Source: Anticarsia gemmatalis (taxonomy: Eukaryota; Arthropoda; Insecta; Lepidoptera; Erebidae). Taken from it: 64,000 nt of DNA. The DNA lies in contig NC_134763.1 in the NCBI RefSeq assembly GCF_050436995.1, positions 4,402,001 to 4,466,000 of the forward strand. Direction: 5' to 3'. This document shows, piece by piece, positions 1 to 10,944 of the stretch. The position numbers and the translations under genes were made by a program. Each line of letters begins with the position of its first letter. Positions within the stretch are counted from its first letter, which is position 1. The notes under the pieces were generated by a model. It was not told the DNA's origin and did no database searches. It was given only the letters and a program-made list of their open reading frames with translations.

Positions 1-1307
1 GGTTGATTCGCGTACGGCATTTTAATGTAATTATATTCAACTGAAACTTTATAATTCTAACTATATTTTATATCTGAATCCAAATACAACAACAATTTAC
101 GTATAACCCCACACTGTCAACGTACGTCAAGTCAACTTCAGTCAACTTGTCAATACACCACAGATAATAACCAAATGTTTCGTGCAACGTTTCGTTCTAC
201 ACAATACATAGTTTCGTTAGATTTATTTTTATAGTTTCCCGAGAGCTGAAATATGTTTTACTTTTATCGTAAAAATTGTTTCTTATTTGTTTCATTTATA
301 TTTTGGCAATATAGACAGAAAACGTTAACCAATGAAATCGCTAACTATCTAACTTAGTCTAGTGTTTCAATTGTGTTTGAATTTGTCCAAAAAACTCTTC
401 ACTATATTATAACAATGTTTCTAATCTAATCTGCTTCTACCCAATAGCAGTAATAATAATAGCAAGAATACCCGTAAACAAATCATAGGCTTGTTTTTTT
501 TTTATTTTAGGACGAGCGAGCCAAACATGTTAATTGATTAATATCTGATCTGTGAGAGTAAGTTAAACAGAAGTCATTCGGAATTAAACCAGAAATCAAA
601 CCCGCTTATCGTCTTTCTTCTCCGCCTGTGATGGTGTAGTCTGGCCAGATTAAAGAATAATCAGTGCCTAACGATCCAGTATTTTATATAGTTACAAGTA
701 GATGCTTTGCAAGCAAAAAGTTATTTAAAACGGATGTTAGTTTATCGTCCGATGTCATAAAACGAGAAATAACGGATAAAAAAGATTATTTGGCTCATTT
801 AAGCTAACAAACATTTCGTTATCTAACACATAATACAACATTAAAATATTATTATTAAACATCATTATGATTCAAGTGAAGCGCATAAACCTTATCGATT
901 TCATTAAGCGTGACAGTAATAATAATATAAGTTCATGTTATTCCTCATTTCTTATTATATCTTCTTGGGAGTCACTTGATCGCCAATCTGCTCAAATTAT
1001 TTAAGTAAAAAACAAATATCAGGCTATCGATTCTAAATGGAGTGCTATAAGCTCGAACCTGCCGTAAGTGTGATTTGGTGTCGTACTGGCTGGTACTAAC
1101 CTACTAGCCTAATATATGCATAGACAGAGCATGATATTATTCCATCACCTTCATTCACCTTTAACCCCATCTCATTATAATTAACGCATTTAGTTAATTG
1201 ATAACGAGGCGAAACAGTCATTCCTCAGACAGAAGCCGTGGGGGATCGAGGCCTAGACAGGGATCAGTTGAATTATGCTTTAGTACTGTTACGGAAAATA
1301 AGTAAAC
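1..1307. other. Upstream intergenic region
   Basis: AT-rich sequence with no convincing open reading frame or RNA gene. It lies upstream of the first threonine-dehydratase gene and presumably includes its promoter. A TCAGTT initiator-like hexamer sits about 40 bases before the ATG at 1308. I see no TATA box at a matching distance, so no promoter is called. Confidence 0.5.
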
Positions 1308-4300
1308 ATGGTGTTCCAGACGATCGAGTACGATCCTATGTGCGATAAAGAGAACCCACAAAGAATTACATTTGAAGATGTATCAGCTGCCGCCTTCCGA
1401 ATACAGAGTGAGATTATAAAAACGCCATGCGTGGTAAGTGTTTATAAAATAAGTATTCAATTGTTAATAATTGGTACCTACATAATATAAGTATATTAAT
1501 TAAAATATTTTACATTTCAGAAATCCCACATGTCTAACACCTTTGGAATGGATATTTATCTCAAAAATGATTTCCTGCAACATACTGGAAGGTAAGTTCA
1601 TTATTTTACCAAAAATAAGTTACCTTATTATTTCAATAACGAATTTCTGGTTTAAACGGCTGACGTACTTTCTTCTGAACAAAAGAAAAAGATTTATTCG
1701 TAATACTTCCTCCCTAGATAAGGTTCACTCTAGTCAGTAGGTACCCGTAGGTTCAAATCATTTATTTGGGTTTTCAGGGCAGTCTGATTTAATTTCATAA
1801 CGGAAGCGCTCAATAAAATGTTTATGATTGAATGTTTATTTGATAAACCTACTAAATTGATAGCTGTTGGTACTAAGTATGAAAAAATATTAACGTTCAC
1901 AACTATCGTAAAATATTCGTTACACAACAAAAATTATACGTGCAGTACAGTTTAAGGGTCGCGATACTAAAGTAAAATAAATAAATAATTATCTTAACAT
2001 TCTTTAACTTCTGCCTCCAACTTTATTCGTGTGAAAAAATATAATTGATAAACAACAGTAACTGTTCTCTCTTACTTGTTGATGTGCAAATTATTTTACA
2101 ATAAGTGCGTATCTATACATACTTACATTCAGAATATCATAAACTGCCTTATAAACTTTAGGATGTGAGCAGAGATGTTTAAAGTACACGCTCGTTTTGT
2201 CTATAACAATGTTAGTCCTATGAACTTAATGGAGGCGAGCCTATATAATTTCAATAATATAAATAATTATTTAGATTGAAGCTAAGCATTCGTTAACTAC
2301 CTAAAACTTTTACCATTTTCAGTTTCAAGGAGCGTGGCGCGCGTAATGCGTTGCTACTGCTTTCAAAAGAAAATAAGGCCCGCGGTGTGATCTCCGCGTC
2401 TCTCGGCAACCACTCGCAGGCTCTTAGTTACCATGCGAACAACCTCAACGTGCCCACAACCGTGGTCATGCCCAACGTGGCCCCCATCATGAAGATTGAG
2501 AAGTGCCGCTCTTACGGCGCCAACGTCATCATCCACGGCCACGACATGAAGGAGGCCAAGTTCCACGCCATGAGCCTCGCTAAGGAAAGAGGACTCACTT
2601 ACATCAACGGGTAAGCATCAAAGTTAGATATGTGACTCAGTGTTAATTACCAAATCAATTTTATTTCAATGACAACCAAAACGAGATCGTCGCGTTTTGC
2701 TAAATACCTAGTTACTTAGGTACTGACTTAATTTTCAAACTTTACACCAAATTTACTGTAAACGATGTTATTACTCACTACTCAGGACTTTATGGAAAGG
2801 TATTTATCTAATTGTAACCGTCTCGTGACAGATACGATCACCCTCACATAATGGCCGGTCAAGGCACGGTGGGTCTGGAGATCATAGAGCAAGTTCCAGA
2901 CGTGGACGCTGTACTTGTGCCCGTCGGAGGTGGTGGTCTCATCGCCGGTGTAGCCACCGCCATCAAACATCTCAAGCCTCATGTCCTCATCTATGTAAGT
3001 ATTACAGGTTCCCAGTATCCGACATTGTGCTTCCATTCGGTTCAGCTTAGATATGAAATATGTAGGCTATCAGATTTGTAACGAGAAGATCTCCATTCCC
3101 ATTTCGCATGCATCAAATTGTATCTACTTCAGCGCCTTCATGAACCATAGAGATTTTAAGTACGAATTCTAAAAACATTTGCACTGATGGAGATCATCTT
3201 TTCTCCTAAACTTAGAGCTTAGATAGGCAATAGGCTATGAACACCCGCGTTATTATTCATCTCTCTTTTCTTAAATTCTCATTTTTTTTTTATAGTTTTC
3301 TGTATTTATGAGTTAAACAGATTTGTCACCTATCAGCGTAACCCTCTTGTGCCCCTAAGATGTTACCGAGTGTAAACTTTATGTCTAGTCACTAAGCAAC
3401 TACTAATTAGCGTAAAGGTAGGTATGTTGTAAATGATATCGGCGGTCATTAACATATGCGATAGTGGGTTGCCTCGCGTGCTCACCCGCACGCGGCATTA
3501 CACACCAATATAATGATTAATGATATACCTACAACAATATTTGACTACGTAACTTAATGGTCTTGAATGAATATTGACAGTCGTCACAGCTTCGACGCAG
3601 TTTCATGTTTCTGTATGTACCATTGCAAAGGTTATCTTAGCTGCTTCTTATCGGATATAACACGTTTAATACGTTTTAGAACTAGATGCAATATGTATCT
3701 TATAAATTCTATAGCATATTTCTGTTTGTAGGTGTGCGTCAGAATGGCTGGTTGTCTGTGGCGTTGGTATATGAGAGTTGATTTGAAAATTGCTACATAA
3801 TTGCTTATATTTGCTACATATAATAAATAATTGCTACATAGGATATATATGTAGAAATCAAATATTTTTTTTGACCAGCCATCCTGACGTTTGGTTGGCT
3901 GGTCACCTCCAAGTTTAAAGTTAAGCATGCAGAGTTTCCCGAAATGTACTGCGTCAATAATTGCTACATATTTACTTCATTTATCTAATTTATTTGGAAC
4001 TTCAAACATATGTTAAATCAAAGATATAGCAATTATTTAAATTATCCCGATGAAAAGTGCCTGATAAAATAATAAAAGCAAATAGCTGCAGTGTGTCTTC
4101 ACTCAACGGTATTGCTATTTTAGGAGGCAGGCGTTTGAAATAATAATTGTTAAATAGCATGTGAATTGTTAAATCCGCAAACACGGTAATTAACGCTCAA
4201 GAACTTACAAAATGCCGGCGAAGTACATGTGAAGGTGTAAAATCATTAAGTACATATATCTTTGCGAGATCTTATTGCATTTGAATTTCATTCCAATCAA

Positions 4301-7300
4301 TTTATTTCAATAGACTAGCTGACCCGTGCGGCTCTGCTCGCGTGAATTTCGTACTGTTGCTTATTCGTTTGAGCACGCGAATTGCGAAGCACTACACACC
4401 TTCACATAAAAATGCTAACAACTCTTTTGTCATCTAATGGTTATTTACGTAAGGGACCCGAAGAGCACACAATGTGACACAGGCTCAGGCGCGCCTGATT
4501 TCCTGTGGTTACCTTCTTTTCCGCTCTCGTCTGTATCCGTACCAGTTTACAGTGTAAAATATAATACTTTATTATACACTGACCATTGCTTACCCGTCTG
4601 GATTCAGAATATTATTATAGGTACAGACAGACCTATCTGCGCCGGAGCTCTTCACACGCGTAATAATGTAGGTATACTTGCGATGATACGTCCGAAACCG
4701 CGTAACCCGTTATTATCTATACTAATCTATACTAATATTATAAAGCTGAAGAGTTTGTTTGTTTGTTTGATTGTTTGTTTGTTTGAACGCGCTAATCTCA
4801 GGAACTACTGGTCCGATTTGAAAAATTCTTTCAGTGTTAGATAGTCCATTTATCGAGGAAGGTTATAGGCTATATATCATCACGCTACTACCAATAGGAG
4901 CAGAGTGCCAGTGAAAAATGTTACAAAAACGGGGAAAATTTTTAACACTTATGTAACGCAAGCGAAGTTGCGCGGGTCAGCTAGTTTTTTATATATCATC
5001 CGTTGTTTATTTTTTAAAACTTACGACATAGTCTGTTTCATAGCTATCCAATTTATCACCTTGATGCAACCAATTAATTTGGTTACGTGTTACAAACTAC
5101 AACGCCATCTGTTAGTTGCGGCGAACAACGACAACAAACGAAATTACTCGATTTGCCATCTAGGATATCCCGATCGCACCGGAACCACGTAAACCAAAAT
5201 TTTTGAGTAATATATCATACAACATTTATGTTTGAAAATCTTATAAATGTATAGCCTGTTTCAAAGGTATTTTTTTAACAATAAAGCAATCAAAATAAAT
5301 TAATTAGGAAAAACATGCTGTGTTGCGGACTATATCGCCATGTATTGGTTGGTGCGAACAGCAGGTATCGATACGGCAGGCACCGCGTTAACTATATGCG
5401 TATGTTGTGAAATAGCTTGCAACGCCATCTATGGTCTCTTTAGGGAAACGCAGGTTCAAACGAATTCTACGTATTTTTTCAATTTTCTAAAAATATATGA
5501 AATTTTATGCGATAAAAAGTATCCCAGTACTTGCTCCACTACTTATTCTATGCATATACCAAATTTCAGTGCATTCTATCCGGTAGTTTTTACGTGATAG
5601 CGTAACATACAGACGGAGGACAGACAGACAGACAGACAGACAGAAAAGAAAATTATAAATTGCAGATTCGGTATCAGTATCCGTTACTAAACATCCCCCA
5701 TTGGTTTTTTTTTAAATATATTCAATGTACAGAATTGACCTCTCTACAGATTTATTATAAGTATATAGATGATCCACCAACATCTCTTTTGTTAGAAGGA
5801 TCTGAGGTTCATTTACTATCAATAATAGAATTCGTGCCCCCAGTATGTGAAACATTAATTGGTCACTACAAAGCTCATTGTAGACGAAATTCAGAATGGA
5901 AATGTTACGATGACGAATCGAAAAAAATTACGAAGAGTAAAAAGAAGCCAATTCCACATTGTATAATATATGCGAAAAAATAATGTGAAAATAAGCTTAA
6001 TTAATAATTGAATATTTTTTTAATAAATTGTAATATTATTCAACTGAATCTTATGAACGACCTACATTTTGTTTTTATTTACGATACACTTTTAATGTGC
6101 TTAATATCCACAAACGCCTGCCTCCTAAAATAGCAATACCGTTGAGTGAAGACACACTGCAGCTATTTGCTTTTATTATTTTATCAGGCACTTTTCATCG
6201 GGATAATTTAAATAATTGCTATATCTTTGATTTAACATATGTTTGAAGTTCCAAATAAATTAGATAAATGAAGTAAATATGTAGCAATTATTGACGCAGT
6301 ACATTTCGGGAAACTCTGCATGCTTAACTTTAAACTTGGAGGTGACCAGCCAACCAAACGTCAGGATGGCTGGTCAAAAAAAATATTTGATTTCTACATA
6401 TATATCCTATGTAGCAATTATTTATTATATGTAGCAAATATAAGCAATTATGTAGCAATTTTCAAATCAACTCTCATATACCAACGCCACAGACAACCAG
6501 CCATTCTGACGCACACGTTTGTAGGGACCTCTTTTTTCCCTTCTATTTAAAAAGCTATAATGGTGCACAATATGGCACCGAAAAAAAAGTGGTTGCCAAA
6601 TTTTCACGGCTAAGCTATCCGGCTGTAGGGTTGTCTACAGTAGAACGATAACTATAAAAAAATAGATATAAGCGATATTTTTAAGTTACTCCGCCATAAT
6701 CCCCGTAAGTTCCGATCCCAGGCACTCGTACCTACATTTACCTGTGTGACTGACTGACTTTACTCCTGCTTTAGATGATTTTTTTTAAATTTCCTTTGTT
6801 TTACTCTTAATTCTTACAACTAAATTAGACTGATGTGATTCAACTCATTTACCTAAGATTCGACGAAGCCAAAGGTCCGTGTGATAAAATGTACTGTATC
6901 TTGTAATCTTTGACCTTATTTCATCATTAATGTTCGTGTCTCAATAATTTGTCGCCTAAAGTAGGTATTACCAACGAAAACATACCTATAAAACGTTAAA
7001 TTAGATTGTTCTCAACATATATTCTCTTTTTTCATTCTTGATGATAATTGTTATTTTGTATTAATTGCAGGGTGTGGAAACAGAGAAGTGTCCGAGCATG
7101 AAGCAAGCCATGAACCGCCAGGGTCCAGTGTGTGTGCAGATCAGGTCCACGCTGGCCGACGGTCTAGCTGTACCTACAATTGGCTACAACGCATACGTTA
7201 CTGTCAAACCCATCGTTGACAAATTGGTAAGCACATGCATACAAAGAATCATGCTTCTTTTTATTATGCGAGAAAGTTGAGACTAAATAGAAGCCAAATT

Positions 7301-9021
7301 GCAGTATTTGTTTATTGAGATCCCTAATTAACTGATATAGTTTTAATAACAATCTTAGATTTACTCCCTACCTACTTTCTCGGTGGAAGCCTAAAAACGG
7401 TACAAGTATTCTTATAATTTCACCATTTGCAGTAAAAAATTTTGCTATCTACGGATCGTCTACGCCGTAGACACTAGATTCGTAGTAGATTAATCGTTGT
7501 TAATAATCATTTCTAAAACACAAGTTGATTGTAGATTCTAATAAACACGTTGTTATCAAAGTTATAATTACATTAAGCAGTTGGTGTGTGCGACTGTTTG
7601 TTATTGACAAGTGCAAGAAGAGTAGGTACATAACATTGAACACTGTTTTATTGTACCTACATAACAGGCTATCGCCACGGTTACATAAAAATTGAACAAT
7701 AACATTTTTATCATTCCCCGGCTTGTTTTCAAGTAAGATAATGCTTGTATAAACTCGTAAATATGCGCGGCAGTTACTTACTACTGCAAACCAGTTACTA
7801 CTACCTTATTACCTAGATATATATTGATCATCTCATACTGTCAAACTGTAAACGTGACTTGGAACTACTGATTGTACTAATGAGTAATAAGTCCTGAGTA
7901 TGATAAAAGTTAAATAAACAATTATGTATGACTGACTAAATATCAGTCTGAAAATCATAACAAAACTTAATTAAAATATATATTTGCTGCCTGCTCTACC
8001 AACGACAATACAAATGCCTTCGATCTTTTTCTAGTTGTGTATAATAAGAGTTTATTTTTCTCTTCAGATCACTGTTAACGAAGACTGGATAGCACGAGCC
8101 ATTTTGCGCTTAATCGAGCAGGAGAAGTACGTGGTGGAAGGTGGTGGCGCCGTGGGAGTCGCCGCTATCATGGCCGGACTGGTTCCAGAACTCGTTGGCA
8201 AAAAGTAAGGACTTGAAAGTTTTTCGGAAAATTACTGTACCGTACTAAATGGTATCTACTCCCTTTTATGTTCTCATTCATAGACTTGTCGGATATCTAC
8301 TCGATCTGAATTTCCTAATTTGCTAGAATAAGAATTTAGTGCAAAGTTTATTATTAAAATAATTTACGCTGCACTTACGTTGCAGGGTGGTGTGTATTCT
8401 GTCAGGAGGTAACATCGACACGACGATCCTGGGCCGGTGTCTGGAGCGAGGGCTGGCTGCGGAGCAGCGTCTCGTCAAGTTCAAGGTGACGGTGAGCGAC
8501 CGGCCCGGAGGCATCGCCGAGCTGTGCAAGCTCATCTCCTCCACCGGTGTCTCCATCAAAGACATCATTCAGGAGCGCGCTTGGGTTCATGGTGACATTT
8601 TCAGTGTTCGGGTATGTTTATACATCTTTGTTGGATTATATCAACAATTGTTTATACAGACTAATAAACAGAATCTGTTCCACTTTAAAATTACTTAGAA
8701 TAAAATTAAGATCTGTTCGATTTTTAGTACGATTCAGGTTTATTAAGTTTGAAAACATGAGGAGATCTTTGCCTAGAAGCAGTTTTAATTTCTCAAAATC
8801 GCTAGTCGTATTCCCTCAGCATAACGGCCAATTAAATCCAACTAAACTTATATTGATGGCAACAGGTGAAGGTGGTGTGTGAGACCCGCGGCCCCGAGCA
8901 CCTGGAGGAGCTGCGCGGAGTGATCGCTAGCGCGTACCGCGAGTGGGACTTCGCCGGAGAGTACGACGCCTTCACGCGCAGGAACAGCTCCGAGTCTCTT
9001 GACGATGACGTCTCGCACTAA
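1308..9021 (+). CDS. Threonine/serine dehydratase-like enzyme, copy 1 (intact active site)
   Basis: Fold-type II PLP enzyme of the threonine ammonia-lyase / serine racemase family with a C-terminal ACT-like domain; the family deaminates L-threonine to 2-oxobutyrate (or serine to pyruvate). Eight exons read as one 440-residue frame: 1308-1433, 1521-1591, 2323-2610, 2832-2994, 7071-7226, 8068-8204, 8386-8611, 8866-9021. All junctions are GT-AG. Visible motifs are SFKERGA with the PLP lysine at K68, asparagine loop SLGNHSQ (92-98), glycine-rich phosphate loop VGGGGLIAG (193-201), SGGNID near the end of the catalytic domain, and an ACT-like segment beginning KFKVTVSDRPGG. These are the residues expected of an active enzyme. 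It is the least diverged of four tandem copies. Intron 4 is 4.1 kb and hosts a DNA transposon. The exact substrate cannot be told from sequence. ATG 1308 was chosen because the exon continues unbroken from it. Confidence 0.9.
3732..4137 (+). repeat. Left terminal inverted repeat
   Basis: A 406-base arm that reappears inverted at 6111-6516. It contains several copies of ATTGCTACATA, some arranged as short internal repeats. An apparent ORF inside it is duplicated in the other arm and is not considered a gene. Confidence 0.9.
4315..4725 (-). mobile_element. Helitron-like fragment, reverse orientation
   Basis: Begins ACTAGCTGACCCG, the reverse complement of the CGGGTCAGCTAGT terminus seen at the forward Helitron ending 4984. 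A GC-rich segment next to it could form the usual subterminal hairpin. The other end is not recognised; the fragment seems to be interrupted by the forward copy at 4726, so the right limit given here is arbitrary. Confidence 0.45.
4726..4984 (+). mobile_element. Small non-autonomous Helitron, copy A
   Basis: A 259 bp element that starts TCTATACTAATATT and ends CAGCTAG, inserted between A and T as Helitrons do. Just before the CTAG end is a short hairpin (CGCAA-gcgaag-TTGCG). The body shares a long, closely similar stretch with the element at 14921-15170, including GGAACTACTGGTCCGATTTG. It is nested inside the long-TIR transposon. Confidence 0.8.
5600..5645. repeat. Simple CAGA repeat at a possible retroelement tail
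   Basis: A run of CAGA/GACA tetranucleotides (about 5619-5643) follows sequence resembling the 3' end of insect non-LTR or Helitron-type repeats. It is only a low-complexity landmark; I could not define the element it belongs to. Confidence 0.4.
5660..5983 (+). CDS. Transposon-internal ORF with a USP-like histidine box
   Basis: A 107-codon open frame ending 128 bases before the right inverted repeat. Residues about 74-92 read GHYKAHCRRNSEWKCYDDE, resembling the histidine box of C19 ubiquitin-specific proteases (GHY...W..YDD). A Lys-rich segment and PHCIIYAKK end it; the last tyrosine-containing stretch is also typical of the USP fold end. Splice-acceptor-like TCTCTACAG lies at the frame's start, so this may be the last exon of a larger transposon gene whose earlier part has been lost. 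No cysteine box is visible upstream. The assignment rests on motif resemblance only. It could also be an unrelated transposon protein. Confidence 0.4.
   Translation: MQIRYQYPLLNIPHWFFFKYIQCTELTSLQIYYKYIDDPPTSLLLEGSEVHLLSIIEFVPPVCETLIGHYKAHCRRNSEWKCYDDESKKITKSKKKPIPHCIIYAKK
6111..6516 (-). repeat. Right terminal inverted repeat
   Basis: Reverse complement of 3732-4137 with the same length. The outer end is ...GACGCACAC, directly followed by the 8 bp duplication GTTTGTAG. Confidence 0.9.
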
Positions 9022-10944
9022 GGCTTTAGACATTGTGCTCGACCGACGTACGACCGATTCAGCGCAGCAGGATGGGAAGCCTAACAATACAATAACAGTA
9101 CTATGTTTCTGTACTGTACTGCCAAAATTGGCGCATTTCGAATAATTTATAGGAAGTAAGGTAATGTCCGGGGCCACAATGCTCGACAATGTGTAACCAA
9201 AACGCGCTCTTCACTGACGCGCGTTGAAGTCTATTGCTTTGACCTGCAACAGAAGGCATCAGACCGATTTATACTTATGTAGTTTTGTAAAAACGTCAGC
9301 TCTACATTAGTTTAGATAGTGACCAGCTTGGTCGGTGACTTGGCTTACTTTTGTACATTATCTGGTTTTCCTGCTATCTCCCGGGATTTAAAATATTTGT
9401 CACTCGGGAGGACAAAAAGTTATTTATTGATTAACCACTCCTAATATACTGTAGTAAGTGTTTACTCCTTTATAGTCCTAAGAATCCAGTTAGGTCATAT
9501 TATTCTACATTATTTATGAACAGATATGTTAATTTCTGTTACGTAGGTCAGAAATATAAATATACCTATTTCTTTATATGAGATTGATATAATATACCTT
9601 TTATATAAATCAACTTATTATGTTTATGTAACATTAATTTTAGCACTTTCTAACAATCGTATATACCTCGTAGGTCATTTATTTCTTTATTAAATTGTGT
9701 ATCAACGTTTCCAAGGTATTTTTAATAAATCTGTGATAAATGAATATTTTAGTAGTTTTTTTTACGTCCAGCCCTTAAAGTTACTTTTGTTTACTTACTT
9801 ACTTTGTCGTTATAGTGAAGAAAAGTATTTGGTATAATTCGTCAGAATCGGAACGTTTTATAATTTAATTTCTTACGTTATTAATAAATACACTAAGTAG
9901 GTACTCTGTACGAGATATACCTATGCGGAATCAAATCAGACTAGTCATTTACTTGAGTTATTTATAGAGTTCATTACATATAGGTATAATGTTCTATATA
10001 TTAGAGCTTATGAGCGATAAGACCTCGAGTCTTATCGCTCCCAATCTTCTACTTAATAATAATTATGGTGATCTGTTTTGTTAATAATTTGACATCCATC
10101 GTTCATCACTTGAATCGTTTTGGAACCAGAGAGAGAGTAAAGCACAGAGCCCCGATTCCAAGCAATTTATGGTCAGTCACTGCCGAATGAATCAATAATA
10201 CAATACCTGCAAATAATTCTATTGTTTTAGATAATTACTTTAGTAATCACTTACTTTATAAGTACAGTAAAATATGACCATTATTGCTCATGCACAAAAC
10301 AACTAAAAAATTAAGTACCTTTATGATTATAATCATTATATTAAAAGGTAAAGTATGTATCCCATTAGAAATAATATTTTATAGGACGCATATATACTTA
10401 AACACAACATTTAAGAATATTAATAATAACAATATCAAATTGATTTTGTTGCTATAAAATTATATTTATAAAACGCTAGTTATGTTATGTCACTTGACAA
10501 TAATTGTCTAGTATAGTGTTTTGGGCGAAAGATGGCGCGCGCAGACTTATTCTTTCAGATTATACTTTATCTAGATACCTAGTAAAAAAACAACCGTATT
10601 GTAAATAATTAATATGCATGTTTATATTAAAATCGAACCACTAGCTTGATGCTATCGACAACGAAGTCACAAATACTCAATAACATACCTATTTGCTGAA
10701 ATAACCTTTTTAATAAAAAAGGTGGCCTATGATTATCATGAAAAAATTAAAAACAATAGCCATGTCAAATGCAGCAATGTCGGCATCAGAATATATAAAA
10801 AGTTTCTTTATTTAATTACAAACCATTACCAATATCATGCACAGTCCCAAACTGAACAAAATGTAAAATTTTCGTAATATCATTCTTATTTATTCAAACA
10901 AAAAAAACTGTGAAACATAAGGCCCTTTTACATCATTTCTCAAC
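9022..10944. other. Intergenic region between dehydratase copies 1 and 2
   Basis: Contains the 3' untranslated region of copy 1, with AATAAA-type signals near 9724, and then AT-rich sequence with no supported gene. The upstream control region of copy 2 should lie in its last part. Confidence 0.5.

Larger units (their letters stand above)
3724..6524. mobile_element. 2.8 kb DNA transposon with 406 bp terminal inverted repeats
   Basis: The left arm 3732-4137 and right arm 6111-6516 are inverted copies of equal length (406 bp), and the stretches I compared are identical. The ends read GTGTGCGTCAGAATGG...CCATTCTGACGCACAC. Both ends are flanked by the direct repeat GTTTGTAG (3724-3731 and 6517-6524), an 8 bp target-site duplication. 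An 8 bp duplication occurs in hAT, P, Merlin and some other cut-and-paste superfamilies, while arms this long recall MULE-type elements, so I do not assign a superfamily. The interior contains Helitron-like insertions and a short reading frame at 5660-5983. It sits entirely within intron 4 of dehydratase copy 1. No complete transposase was seen, so it is probably non-autonomous. Confidence 0.9.

Noticed and set aside
3632..3928. 98-codon ORF repeated at 6320-6550
   Set aside because: Lies in the transposon's inverted repeats; duplication of the frame follows from the repeat, and no domain is visible.
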